Of a stretch of 64,000 nucleotides of DNA, positions 25,042 to 33,452 are shown piece by piece. The notes beneath the pieces are model-generated. The model had not been told where the DNA came from, made no database searches, and was given only the letters and a program-made list of their open reading frames with translations. This DNA is from Paenibacillus sp. (GTDB lineage Bacteria > Bacillota > Bacilli > Paenibacillales > YIM-B00363). Position numbers and translations under genes: made by a program. The stretch's first letter is position 1; the number at the start of each line of letters is the position of its first letter. Where the stretch lies: assembly GCF_031177825.1 (NCBI RefSeq), contig NZ_JAPSKE010000001.1:248001-312000 (forward strand). Direction: 5' to 3'.

Positions 25042-25985
25042 GCGCCCGCCCCCTGCTCCGCGCGAAAGAACGCATTCCCGATCAAGCCTCCGAGCCCGTG
25101 AATGACCGTCATGCAATGCACCAAGTTGTCATGAAGCGAGGCTTCCCCGCCGTCGCTTCCTTCCAGCCACGACAGTTCCGCTCTCGCCTTGACGACGAGC
25201 CGGATCGCCTTGTCGTACGCCGCGTCGGAACTTTCGAGGTTGCGAAGCGAGCGAAGCTGCTCTTCCAGCTCCCCGAGGCCGAATTGCACCGAACGGGGAA
25301 ACTTCTCGTTGAGAATGAGCAGCGAGACGACGTTTTCCACCGTAAAGAGATCCATATGAAGGCGCCGGAACACGTCCGCGCCGCCGATCGCCCGAACCGC
25401 GGAGAACAAGTAAAACTGCGTCTTCTTCGGGTCCTCCAGAATCGAATGATATACCGAATCGAACAGCCTTGCCGTATTTTCCGCCCGTTCGAGAAACCGT
25501 CCGCTCTCCATCATATGCCAGTGGCGGTCTCGCATCATCGTATGATGCGCCGCGCCGTAGAACGCGCCGAGCCATTCCTTCACGCGCTTCAGGAACAAGA
25601 ACGGCGAATCGAGCAGCAGTTCGTCCGTTTCGTTGCTCTTGAGCCAAAGCGCGAAGCCGTTCAGAATATCCCACAGCTCCTCCGGCAGCCGGTCGCGGAT
25701 CGCCTTGAGATTCGAGCGCGCCTGATGGACGCAGGATTGGATCGAATTCAGATGATTCGGATCCAGAATCATGTAGTGCAATACTTCGCGTTCGCCGTAC
25801 GTGCGATACATCGTTTCGAACACCGCCGGATCGCCCAGCGCCTGCACGATGCGGATCCACAGCCGCTCGCCCGACGACGTCTCCTCCCGGATGTGATAGA
25901 ACGCGTCGATCAAGCGCGCGTGGTTTTCCGCCCGCTCCGTGTACCGCCCGATCCAGAACAACGATTCCGCAATGCGATTCATCAT
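25038..25985 (-). CDS. Alpha-E domain protein
   Basis: A 315-residue all-helical protein. MMNRIAESLFWIGRYTERAEN is the family N-terminus, so the start is placed at ATG 25985 (25982 also possible), although the frame is open up to 26039. The repeated E-R-A-E-N-x-A-R motif (RYTERAENHARL and RFLERAENTARL) marks its two symmetrical halves. It is found only beside CP-ATP-grasp proteins and transglutaminases. Its biochemical role is not known. Confidence 0.9.
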   Translation of the reverse strand: MMNRIAESLFWIGRYTERAENHARLIDAFYHIREETSSGERLWIRIVQALGDPAVFETMYRTYGEREVLHYMILDPNHLNSIQSCVHQARSNLKAIRDRLPEELWDILNGFALWLKSNETDELLLDSPFLFLKRVKEWLGAFYGAAHHTMMRDRHWHMMESGRFLERAENTARLFDSVYHSILEDPKKTQFYLFSAVRAIGGADVFRRLHMDLFTVENVVSLLILNEKFPRSVQFGLGELEEQLRSLRNLESSDAAYDKAIRLVVKARAELSWLEGSDGGEASLHDNLVHCMTVIHGLGGLIGNAFFRAEQGAGA

Positions 25986-26020
25986 CGCCGCCGCCCCCAT
26001 TCCGATATGTTTGGAAAACG

Positions 26021-27484
26021 TTACGTCCCCAGCACCCATGTGTCTTTCACGCCGCCTCCTTGCGAGGAGTTGACGACGAGCGAACCTTCCTTCATGGCGA
26101 CGCGCGTCAGCCCGCCGGGGATGACGTGCGTCTCCCGGCCCGACAGCACGAACGCGCGAAGATCGATATGGCGAGGGACGAAACCGCCGTCCCGATAAAT
26201 CGGCGCCGTGGACAGCTTGATCGTAGGCTGCGCGATGTAGTTGGACGGATTCTCTCGAATCTTGACCGCGAACGACGCGATCTCCTCGTCCGTGGCGGTC
26301 GGACCGATCAGCATGCCGTAGCCGCCCGAGAGCGACGTTTCCTTCACGACCATCTCGCCGAGCCGGGAGAGCACGTACTCCCGCTCGTCGGGCCTGGACA
26401 GCAGATACGTCGGGACGTTCGACAGCATCGGCTCCTCGTTCAAATAGTATTTGATCATGTCGGGAACGAACGTGTAGATCGCCTTATCGTCCGCCACGCC
26501 GGTGCCCGGCGCGTTCGCGATCGCGACGTTGCCCGCGCGGTACGCGTTCATGACGCCGGCGACGCCGAGCAGCGAGTCGGGTCGGAAGGCGAGCGGATCG
26601 AGGAAGTCGTCGTCGATCCGCCGGTAGACGACGTCGATGCGGCGCAGCCCCGTCCGGGTTCGCATGTAGATCTTATGGTCCATGCACACCAGATCGCGGC
26701 CTTCGACAAGCTCGATGCCCATCTGCTGCGCCAAATACGTATGTTCGAAATAGGCGGAGTTATAGCTGCCCGGCGTGAGCAGGGCGATCGTCGGGTTCGA
26801 GCGATCCGTTGGGGACATACACTTCAGCGCGGCGAGGAAATGGTTCAAGCTGTGGTCGACCTCTTCGATCGGATACGAGAAGTACAGCTCGCGGAACAGC
26901 CGTTTCATGATCGAACGCGAGGTAAAGAGGTAGGAGAAGCCCGAAGGCGAACGCAGATTGTCTTCGAGCACGAAATATTTGCCCCGCTCGTCGCGGATCA
27001 GGTCGATGCCGGCGCAGGTCGTATAGATGCCGTTCGGCACCTGCAGGCGCATCATCTCCGGCCGAAAATAACGATTCGCGACGATGAGCTTGCGGGGAAC
27101 GATGCCGTCGCGCAAGATGTGCTGCTCGTGGTACACGTCGGCCAGGAAGCAGTTCAACGCTTTCGTGCGCTGCACGAGCCCCCGCTCGAGCTCGCGCCAC
27201 TCCGCGTTCGGGATAATGCGAGGGATCAGATCGAACGGGATCGTCCGCTCGAGCGGATCCGCTTGACCGGGGTCGTAGAGCGTATAGGTGATCCCTTCTT
27301 CGAGCATGCGATCGTTCATCGCGGCTTGCCGGCGCGCCGCGAGCTCCGGCGTCATGCGCTCGAACGTTCGGCGGACCTCTTCGTAGTGCGGCCTGACCCG
27401 CCCCCCGGCGTCGTGCATCTCGTCGTAATATGCAGCTGTCGCCGCCGCGAACGGCAACCCGAACTGCGATTGCGGTAGGTTCAT
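26021..27484 (-). CDS. Circularly permuted type 2 ATP-grasp protein
   Basis: A 487-residue protein of the DUF404/407 CP-ATP-grasp group. Typical elements are YDPGQADPLERTIPFDLIPR near 80, a PNGIYTTCAGIDLIRD segment near 155, FVLEDNLRSPSGFSY near 171 and a C-terminal GGYGMLIGPTA near 378. It should form amide or peptide bonds using ATP. It is first in the operon with alpha-E and transglutaminase genes. AGAGGAGG precedes the ATG and a promoter with an embedded dyad lies upstream. Confidence 0.92.
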   Translation of the reverse strand: MNLPQSQFGLPFAAATAAYYDEMHDAGGRVRPHYEEVRRTFERMTPELAARRQAAMNDRMLEEGITYTLYDPGQADPLERTIPFDLIPRIIPNAEWRELERGLVQRTKALNCFLADVYHEQHILRDGIVPRKLIVANRYFRPEMMRLQVPNGIYTTCAGIDLIRDERGKYFVLEDNLRSPSGFSYLFTSRSIMKRLFRELYFSYPIEEVDHSLNHFLAALKCMSPTDRSNPTIALLTPGSYNSAYFEHTYLAQQMGIELVEGRDLVCMDHKIYMRTRTGLRRIDVVYRRIDDDFLDPLAFRPDSLLGVAGVMNAYRAGNVAIANAPGTGVADDKAIYTFVPDMIKYYLNEEPMLSNVPTYLLSRPDEREYVLSRLGEMVVKETSLSGGYGMLIGPTATDEEIASFAVKIRENPSNYIAQPTIKLSTAPIYRDGGFVPRHIDLRAFVLSGRETHVIPGGLTRVAMKEGSLVVNSSQGGGVKDTWVLGT

Positions 27485-27523
27485 GCGAACGGCCTCCTCT
27501 TCTGTAAAATGTCATCTATCTCC

Positions 27524-27552
27524 ATATTAATAACAGTAAATGTTATTGTAAA
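27524..27552 (-). promoter_or_regulatory. Promoter with embedded operator-like dyad for the ATP-grasp operon
   Basis: On the minus strand TTTACA (-35, 27552-27547) and TAATAT (-10, 27529-27524) are 17 nt apart. A perfect 7-bp inverted repeat AATAACA (27529-27535) / TGTTATT (27541-27547) fills the spacer, and outer arms TGTCAT (27510) and ATGACA (27552) extend it. A regulator bound here would block RNA polymerase. Confidence 0.65.
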
Positions 27553-27602
27553 TGACATTGTTAGAGGATTATTCAAATTTACATCACATAAAAATTACAT
27601 AA

Positions 27603-28325
27603 TCAGGCAGGATCGGGTCGATTTCGCTTTCGTCGGCGCGATGCGACGGCGTCCGCCGCCTTCACGATGCCGAGCAGCGCGAAGATCATCAGCAGCGCCA
27701 CCGCCTCGAGCTCGAGAATGTACCAAGGCCACGGCGCCAGCGCATCGAGCAGCGAGCCCGTCGGCGGCTTCCGCGCGAGGAACATGAAATTTTCGCCTGT
27801 GATCGCGTTCGCGATGCCCGCGGGGACGGCGAGCGCGTTCAACCAGAGGAGCGAACGGAGCGCGGAACGCCAGGTCGGACGAATCCCGTCCACCGCGGTA
27901 AGAAAGACGCCGGCGCAGACGATGCCGATATGCGCGAAGAAAAAGTGGAAATAGCGGAAGTCGGGGAAGCCTACGGTCAAATACGGCGTCGCCAGCGCTT
28001 GCAGCGCGCCTAAGATGCCCACAAAGAAAGAAATCTCAACCAACGACCGTTTCCGTGTCAGCAAAGCGAACACGGAAAACCATAACGTCATCGTACACAG
28101 CTGGAAAGGTAGCGCATAGAGCCCCCAAGCGTCCGTTATCGTATACCAGGAGTATAGCGCGACCTCCGAAGCGGCGAGCAAGCCGGCAAGCCCGTACCGC
28201 GCGATGCGGTTCGCCGCCGGACGGCGCAGCGCGGCGCGGAAGCCTACGATCGCCGCCACCGATAACGCCGCCGCGAGCAGACCCGCTCCGTGCGCCGCGG
28301 AGAATAAGACGAACGGTTCCCTCAT
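27603..28325 (-). CDS. ywaF: YwaF family TIGR02206-type membrane protein
   Basis: A 240-residue polytopic membrane protein with about six hydrophobic helices. LPFQLCTMTLWFSV near 93 and FRYFHFFFAHIGIVCAGVFL near 145-164 are characteristic of the YwaF/TIGR02206 family of unknown function. A basic tail SRRRKRNRPDPA ends it. It lies in tandem with, but 29 nt from, the upstream dehydrogenase gene. Confidence 0.82.
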   Translation of the reverse strand: MREPFVLFSAAHGAGLLAAALSVAAIVGFRAALRRPAANRIARYGLAGLLAASEVALYSWYTITDAWGLYALPFQLCTMTLWFSVFALLTRKRSLVEISFFVGILGALQALATPYLTVGFPDFRYFHFFFAHIGIVCAGVFLTAVDGIRPTWRSALRSLLWLNALAVPAGIANAITGENFMFLARKPPTGSLLDALAPWPWYILELEAVALLMIFALLGIVKAADAVASRRRKRNRPDPA

Positions 28326-28354
28326 GTTCCGACTCTCCCCTCTCCGTTCCGATA

Positions 28355-29311
28355 TCAGTAGCGCTTGCCTTGCGCGTCGAGCCGATTGATCGCCGGCGGC
28401 CGGCCGTCCAGAACCATCTCGAGGTTGCGCAGGAAAATATCGACCGCTCTCTCCGCGTACCGCTCGGTCGACCCGGCCGTATGCGGCGTCACGATGACGT
28501 TATCCATCGCCCAGAGCGGATGGTCCGCCGGCAGCGGCTCTTCCTCGAAGACGTCGAGCCCCGCTCCGGCGATCCGCCCCGCGTTCAACGCGTCGATCAG
28601 CGCTTGCGTATCGACGACGCTGCCGCGCCCGACGTTCACGAAGAAAGCCGTCTCCTTCATCGCCGCGAACGCACGCGCGTCGAACAGATGTTTCGACTCG
28701 GACGTCGACGGGACGACGGCGACGACGTAATCGCAGGACGGCAGCATGTCGAGCAAGCGTTCGACCGCGAACATCTCGTCGACGGCGGGCGACGGCGCGC
28801 CCGACCGGCGCACGCCGAGCACGCGCATGCCGAACGCCGCCTTCGCGATGCGCGCCGTCTCTTCCCCGATCGCGCCGACGCCGATGATGCCGATCGTTTT
28901 GCCGTGCATCTCGGATTTAAGGCCGGCGTGGTCCCATTTCCGATGTTGTTGGTTGCGGATGTATACGTCGATCTTGCGCGTGAAGGCGAGCAGCATCGCG
29001 AACACGGTTTCGGAAATCGGGTACGCGTGCACGCCGTTCGCGCTCGTCAGTTCGATCCCTCGCTCCAGGTAGCGATCGATTTCCAAATGATCCATGCCGG
29101 CGCTCCAGCTTTGCAGCCATCTTACGCGGGACGTCTCGGACAACACGGCCGACTCGAGCCCGTCCCGCCAGCCGACGACGATCTCGGCTTCCCGCACCGC
29201 GTCGTCCGTCGCCTCCGTTCCCGCCAGCACGGTCCAACCCGGCGCCGCTTCGCGAATCCGGTTCAACTCGGGCTCCTTCAATTTCGGTATGATCGCGATC
29301 GTTCTAATCAT
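28355..29311 (-). CDS. D-2-hydroxyacid dehydrogenase
   Basis: A 318-residue NAD(P)-dependent dehydrogenase. The Rossmann loop is GIIGVGAIGEETARIA near 137-152; catalytic residues fit Arg in NVGRGSVVD near 228, Glu in DVFEEEPLP near 258 and His in VTPHTAG near 278. AAAGGAGGAG precedes ATG 29311; the upstream open frame is non-coding. The substrate (glyoxylate, hydroxypyruvate or another 2-oxoacid) cannot be chosen. Confidence 0.9.
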   Translation of the reverse strand: MIRTIAIIPKLKEPELNRIREAAPGWTVLAGTEATDDAVREAEIVVGWRDGLESAVLSETSRVRWLQSWSAGMDHLEIDRYLERGIELTSANGVHAYPISETVFAMLLAFTRKIDVYIRNQQHRKWDHAGLKSEMHGKTIGIIGVGAIGEETARIAKAAFGMRVLGVRRSGAPSPAVDEMFAVERLLDMLPSCDYVVAVVPSTSESKHLFDARAFAAMKETAFFVNVGRGSVVDTQALIDALNAGRIAGAGLDVFEEEPLPADHPLWAMDNVIVTPHTAGSTERYAERAVDIFLRNLEMVLDGRPPAINRLDAQGKRY

Positions 29312-29351
29312 TCTCGACTCCTCCTTTATTTTCGCTTGCCCAGAAATAAAA

Positions 29352-29380
29352 ATCCCCTGGGCGAAGACGCCCAAGGGATC
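29352..29380 (-). terminator. Terminator of yjfB
   Basis: TCCCCTGGGCG and CGCCCAAGGGA arms around an AAGA loop (29353-29379) are followed on the minus strand by an AT-rich TTTTTATTT run. It separates the yjfB-type gene from the dehydrogenase gene. Confidence 0.7.
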
Positions 29381-29385
29381 ACCCG

Positions 29386-29562
29386 TCAAATTGTTACGTC
29401 CAGCACCTTCCCGAGATTCGGGTGCGGCGCCGGCTGCGGCTGCGCTCCGGCGAAGTCGGCCAACAACTGCGAAGCCTGCTGCTTGGCCAAATCCTTCACC
29501 TTGCCGTACATCGCATACGACACGTCTCGCTTCAAGATTGCGGTATCGAGCGAGATTTCCAT
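29386..29562 (-). CDS. YjfB family putative motility protein
   Basis: A 58-residue protein starting MEISLDTAILKRDVSYAMYG, with a helical middle KVKDLAKQQASQLLADFAG and a C-terminal HPNLGKVLDVTI, the pattern of the YjfB family (B. subtilis YjfB is a motility-associated protein). AAGGAGG lies 7 nt before the ATG. It is divergent from the CheA/CheX/adenylate-cyclase operon, which adds a motility flavour to that locus. Confidence 0.8.
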   Translation of the reverse strand: MEISLDTAILKRDVSYAMYGKVKDLAKQQASQLLADFAGAQPQPAPHPNLGKVLDVTI

Positions 29563-29665
29563 GCGGATTCACCCTCCTTGATTCAATCGCTTCTATTATA
29601 TCCGACCGCAAACTGGGAATCAATGCCTATTCGGGCGACCGGCCGCGAACTAGACTCGAGAAGGT

Positions 29666-29695
29666 TTACCGCACTACCCTTCCCTCTGGTATAAT
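29666..29695 (+). promoter_or_regulatory. Promoter of the kinase/cyclase operon
   Basis: A perfect TATAAT at 29690-29695 with TTACCG (29666-29671) 18 nt upstream. The transcript would start about 30 nt before the kinase ATG. It overlaps no other gene. Confidence 0.55.
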
Positions 29696-29734
29696 AGACC
29701 CATTCTGACTAATTAAGAGAAACCAGGTGAATGT

Positions 29735-32659
29735 ATGCAAGTTCCTCCCGGCGCGATCCCAAGGCCCCAGGCCCCACCGAAGAAGCGCAAGAATCGCAGA
29801 ACGCTGCGCAAGCGGATCGTCCGCAATATGAACTATTCTTCGCTGATCAATCTATTTTTGTTCGCCTGCGTTCTCCTCCTGCTGGTTACTGGCGTCCTGC
29901 GGCCGATCAGCTATTCGCTGTCGGAGTATTTCGCGAAGTCGATACAGAAGGATCTCTCCTCTCCGATCACGCTGCAATATTTCGGCGTCGAGCGGCTGTC
30001 GGAGCTCGACCCCCGGGACCCCGCGGTACACGCTTGGATCACGGAACGCGTCGAGGAAGTGACCAAATACGAACAGTTCTCGCTGATGGTGGAGATCGAG
30101 ATGGAAGACGGCCGGTTCGAGAGCGCGCCGAAGCCGGAGGACGCCGTCTATGTCGAGCTTCGACTCGGGGGCGCCGTGCCCTATTCGAATATCCCGCCGA
30201 TGGCCCAATTGGGAGACGGCCCGTTCCGGGAGCTCGTGGAGTATTACAAGACCGAGACGGTCCTTCCGCTCGTCGACGAGACGACGGGCGCTTCGGTCGG
30301 TTCGATCATGGTCGGCATCAATCCGAAAATTCCGGTAGCTATTACGTTCTTGCTCGGCTTCGCGATGCTCGCCTTATGCATCGTCGCGTTAATGCTCACG
30401 AAGCTGATCGCGAGGCTCCTTACCGTGCCGCTCATCGCGCCAATCACGCAGCTGGAACAGAAGGTCAAAGCGATCGCCGAAGGCGACTTCCAATCGACGA
30501 TGGACGCCAAGATCGAGCTGAAGCGGCCGCTTCGCGAAATCGAGTCGTTAATGGATTCGACGAATCTTATTATGGAAAATATGCAGCGTTACGCGGAGCA
30601 ACTCCAACAGCAGAAGACGACCGTGGAGGAGCAGAACGACGAGCTGGAAGCGCAGAACGACGAGCTCGTCCAATCGAAGCGCCGACTGCAAGAAGCCCAG
30701 CGCCTCCTCACCGCGCGGGAGCGCAGCGTCCGGAGCTTGCTCGACAACGCGAAGCAAGGGTTCCTCACGTTCGGGCCGGAACTGCTCGTCGACGAGGAAT
30801 ACAGCCGCGAGTGCGCTCGATTGTACGGCGGACCGATCGCCGGCCTCTCGTTCCCGGTTATGCTCTCGCAGGGCGACGAGGAGCAGCGGCTGTTCATCGA
30901 GCGGCTGCTGCGCAAGCTGTTCGACGAACGGGACGCCGCGCGGCGGCAGGTGCTGCTCCCGCTTCTCCCGGAAGAGACGCGGATCGGTTCGATCGACGTG
31001 CAGATCGAATACGCGATGATCGCGGATCGCGGCGAAGACGGCGAGCTCTCGGAGCGCTGCATGGTCATGTTGACCGACATCACCGAGAAGCGTCAGCTGC
31101 AAAACCGGATGGAACAAGAGCGCAATACGCTGCAGACGGTCGTCAAGGTCGTGGTGGATTACAACGGGTATTCGTCGCTCGCGCGTTCCTTCTCCGAATG
31201 GGTCGCGGCGCCGTTCGACGAGACATGTCCCCCCGCCGGCATGAAGTCGGCGCTGTTCGATCTGTTCCGCGCCGTCCATACGTTCAAGGGCAGCTTCGCG
31301 CAGATCGGCATGTCGCGCCTCGCGGCGCGACTGCACGGCGTCGAATCGCTCGTCTCCGCTTGGAGCAAGCGCCCGGAGCCGCCGGCGCCCGCGGAAGCGC
31401 TAGAGAAGCTGAACGAGCTACGAATGGGCGATTGGCTGCAAGAGGAGCACGAGGTGCTCCGAAGCGTGCTAGGCGACTCGTTCTTCGACCAAGATCAAGT
31501 CCTCCTCGTCGACCGCGCGAAACTGTTGGAAATCGAACGGAAGATGATGGCTACGCTGTCCCCGGCGGATTGCAGCTTGCTGCTTCCGGAGCTCCGGAAG
31601 ATCCGGTACAAGCCGTTCCGCGAGCTCCTGTCCTCCTATCCGGAATACGTCGTAGGCCTTGGGGAGCGATTCGACAAGATGATCGAGCCGTTCGACGTCG
31701 AAGGCGGCGACTTCCTCGTCGACGGCGACGCGTACCTGCCGCTCGCCCGATCGCTCGTGCACGTATTTCGCAACGCCGTCGACCATGGACTGGAAGGCCC
31801 CGACGAACGCGTCGAGGCCGGGAAGCCGGAAGAAGGGACGATCCGGTGCTCGGTGTCGCTGCAGGACGATACGATCCAGGTGCGCATTCGGGACGACGGC
31901 CGCGGCATCGACGTCGAGAAGCTGAAGCGGAAGGCGCTCGAGCAAGGCGTCCTCCAGGCGGAAGCGATCGAAGCGCTCTCCCCTGCGGAAGCGATGCAGC
32001 TGGCGTTCCTCGGCGAGCTGTCCTCCAAGGACGAGGTGACCGAATGGTCCGGACGCGGCGTCGGCCTCTCCTCGCTCCGCTACGAGGCGGAGCGGCTCGG
32101 CGGCACGGTGTCCGTCGCGTCGACGCCGGGCGCCGGCACCGCCTTCACCGTGACGCTGCCGTACGACGCCCTCGGGGGCATGCCGGACGTGACGCCCTCC
32201 TCCCTGCTGCTTCCGATCGCCGAGACGGCGGCGAGCTTCTTCCGGGAGAACGCGGACCTCGACTTCCGTCCGAACGGCGACGTTCGGGCCGAGACGGGCG
32301 GCAAGATGGCGCTGCTTAATTTCTCGACGTTCATGTCGGTTCAAGGCGTCTGCAACGGCATGTTCGTCCTGACGATGGACGAGTCGACGGCGAATACGTT
32401 GACGCGGCGGCTGGCGTACGGGGAACTGTCGCCCGAAGAGACGCGGCTGTATATGGAAGATACGCTCGCCGAAGCGGCGAATATCGTCTTGGGCAACTCG
32501 CTGAAGCGAATGGACGAGCTTGAAACCTACCTTTCGATCGACCCGCCGATCACCGTCTTTACGGAAGGCGCTTCGATGAAGGTGGCGGAGTCGGAGATGT
32601 GGTCGATCGAGCTCGGCGGCGCTTCGGGCGCGATCGCGATCGGTTTTATCAAAATGTGA
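29735..32659 (+). CDS. Membrane CheA-like sensor kinase with HPt, ATPase and C-terminal CheX domain
   Basis: A 974-residue protein. Order: basic Pro-rich N-terminus; TM1 ~36-57; extracytoplasmic sensor ~58-198; TM2 ~199-225; HAMP ~228-280; coiled coil ~283-335; PAS-like ~338-455; HPt with AVHTFKGSFAQIGM (His ~515); CheA-type ATPase with N-box FRNAVDHGLEG (~676), DDGRGID (~720) and GRGVGLSSLR (~773); CheX-like domain ~835-974 with AEAANIVLGNS (E-x-x-N ~912-915) and LSIDPPITVF. Autophosphorylation would put phosphate on the HPt His and then on the receiver encoded next. The CheX end predicts a built-in phosphatase. AGGTG lies just before the ATG. No P2/P5 or CheW-binding region is evident. Confidence 0.88.
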   Translation: MQVPPGAIPRPQAPPKKRKNRRTLRKRIVRNMNYSSLINLFLFACVLLLLVTGVLRPISYSLSEYFAKSIQKDLSSPITLQYFGVERLSELDPRDPAVHAWITERVEEVTKYEQFSLMVEIEMEDGRFESAPKPEDAVYVELRLGGAVPYSNIPPMAQLGDGPFRELVEYYKTETVLPLVDETTGASVGSIMVGINPKIPVAITFLLGFAMLALCIVALMLTKLIARLLTVPLIAPITQLEQKVKAIAEGDFQSTMDAKIELKRPLREIESLMDSTNLIMENMQRYAEQLQQQKTTVEEQNDELEAQNDELVQSKRRLQEAQRLLTARERSVRSLLDNAKQGFLTFGPELLVDEEYSRECARLYGGPIAGLSFPVMLSQGDEEQRLFIERLLRKLFDERDAARRQVLLPLLPEETRIGSIDVQIEYAMIADRGEDGELSERCMVMLTDITEKRQLQNRMEQERNTLQTVVKVVVDYNGYSSLARSFSEWVAAPFDETCPPAGMKSALFDLFRAVHTFKGSFAQIGMSRLAARLHGVESLVSAWSKRPEPPAPAEALEKLNELRMGDWLQEEHEVLRSVLGDSFFDQDQVLLVDRAKLLEIERKMMATLSPADCSLLLPELRKIRYKPFRELLSSYPEYVVGLGERFDKMIEPFDVEGGDFLVDGDAYLPLARSLVHVFRNAVDHGLEGPDERVEAGKPEEGTIRCSVSLQDDTIQVRIRDDGRGIDVEKLKRKALEQGVLQAEAIEALSPAEAMQLAFLGELSSKDEVTEWSGRGVGLSSLRYEAERLGGTVSVASTPGAGTAFTVTLPYDALGGMPDVTPSSLLLPIAETAASFFRENADLDFRPNGDVRAETGGKMALLNFSTFMSVQGVCNGMFVLTMDESTANTLTRRLAYGELSPEETRLYMEDTLAEAANIVLGNSLKRMDELETYLSIDPPITVFTEGASMKVAESEMWSIELGGASGAIAIGFIKM

Positions 32660-32699
32660 TTCGGAATAACCTGATTCGGAAAAGGACGGGACCCTCGAT

Positions 32700-33452
32700 A
32701 TGGCAACGGTATTGATCGTAGACGATTCGATTTTAATGAGGCGCAATTTGAAGATGATGCTGACGGAAGCGGGACACGAGGTCGTCGCCGAGGCGTCGAA
32801 CGGCATCGAGGCTTACAAAGAGTACGTGAAGACGATGCCGGACATCGTCACGATGGATATCACGATGCCGGTCATGAGCGGCATCGACGCGGTGAAGAAA
32901 ATCATCGCCTCGTATCCGGACGCGAACATCGTCATGATCAGCGCGCTCGACCAGCGCAGCATGGTGTTCGACGCGATTCAGAACGGGGCGAAGCACTACA
33001 TTTTGAAACCGATCACCGCGGAGAAGGTGCTGCACACGATCAACGAGGTGCTTCACCAGGAGTCGGCGGAGGACGAAATCGCCGCGGCGTCCGCGCCTTC
33101 CGGCGCCGGCGCCGGGAACGCAGCCCCTCCGTTCGAGATCGCCAATAAGAACGGCGTCTTCATCGTTACGCTGCGCGCGTCGATGGGCGGCGAGCAGCTC
33201 GACGCTCTCGGCGGCGCGATCGCCGGCTTCCAGTTCATTAAGCCGCTTAAAGTCGTGTTCCACTTCGACGAAGCCGAAGGCATCGCCGACGAAGCGCTCG
33301 TCCGCATCGCGGGGTACGCGAAGCAAGTGCTGCAGGCCGGGGGCACCTCGAAGACGGTGTCGACCGGGAAGCTGCTCAACGCGCGGCTGAAGTCGTTGGA
33401 CGAATCGCTGTTCGCCACGATCTACACCGATCTGTCGCAGATCGTCATATGA
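32700..33452 (+). CDS. Response regulator with CheY receiver and STAS-like domain
   Basis: A 250-residue protein. The receiver (1-120) has acidic D8/D9, phospho-acceptor D53 in MDITMP, S81 and K103 in LKPI, so it should be phosphorylatable. After an Ala/Gly-rich linker (~128-142) comes a ~105-residue domain resembling STAS anti-sigma-antagonist folds (LRASMGGEQLDALGGAIAGF, then KTVSTGKLLNARLKSLDESL), without the usual D-S-S-G phospho-serine motif. It lies 40 nt after the kinase and overlaps the cyclase gene by 4 nt (ATGA). It has no DNA-binding domain, so output is protein-protein. Confidence 0.85.
   Translation: MATVLIVDDSILMRRNLKMMLTEAGHEVVAEASNGIEAYKEYVKTMPDIVTMDITMPVMSGIDAVKKIIASYPDANIVMISALDQRSMVFDAIQNGAKHYILKPITAEKVLHTINEVLHQESAEDEIAAASAPSGAGAGNAAPPFEIANKNGVFIVTLRASMGGEQLDALGGAIAGFQFIKPLKVVFHFDEAEGIADEALVRIAGYAKQVLQAGGTSKTVSTGKLLNARLKSLDESLFATIYTDLSQIVI

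Noticed and set aside
29731-32319. An 862-residue open frame overlapping the kinase gene in another frame
   Set aside because: Arg/Pro/Gly-rich shadow of the high-GC kinase gene, with no family motifs and no ribosome binding site of its own; the +2 neighbour frame carries all conserved motifs.
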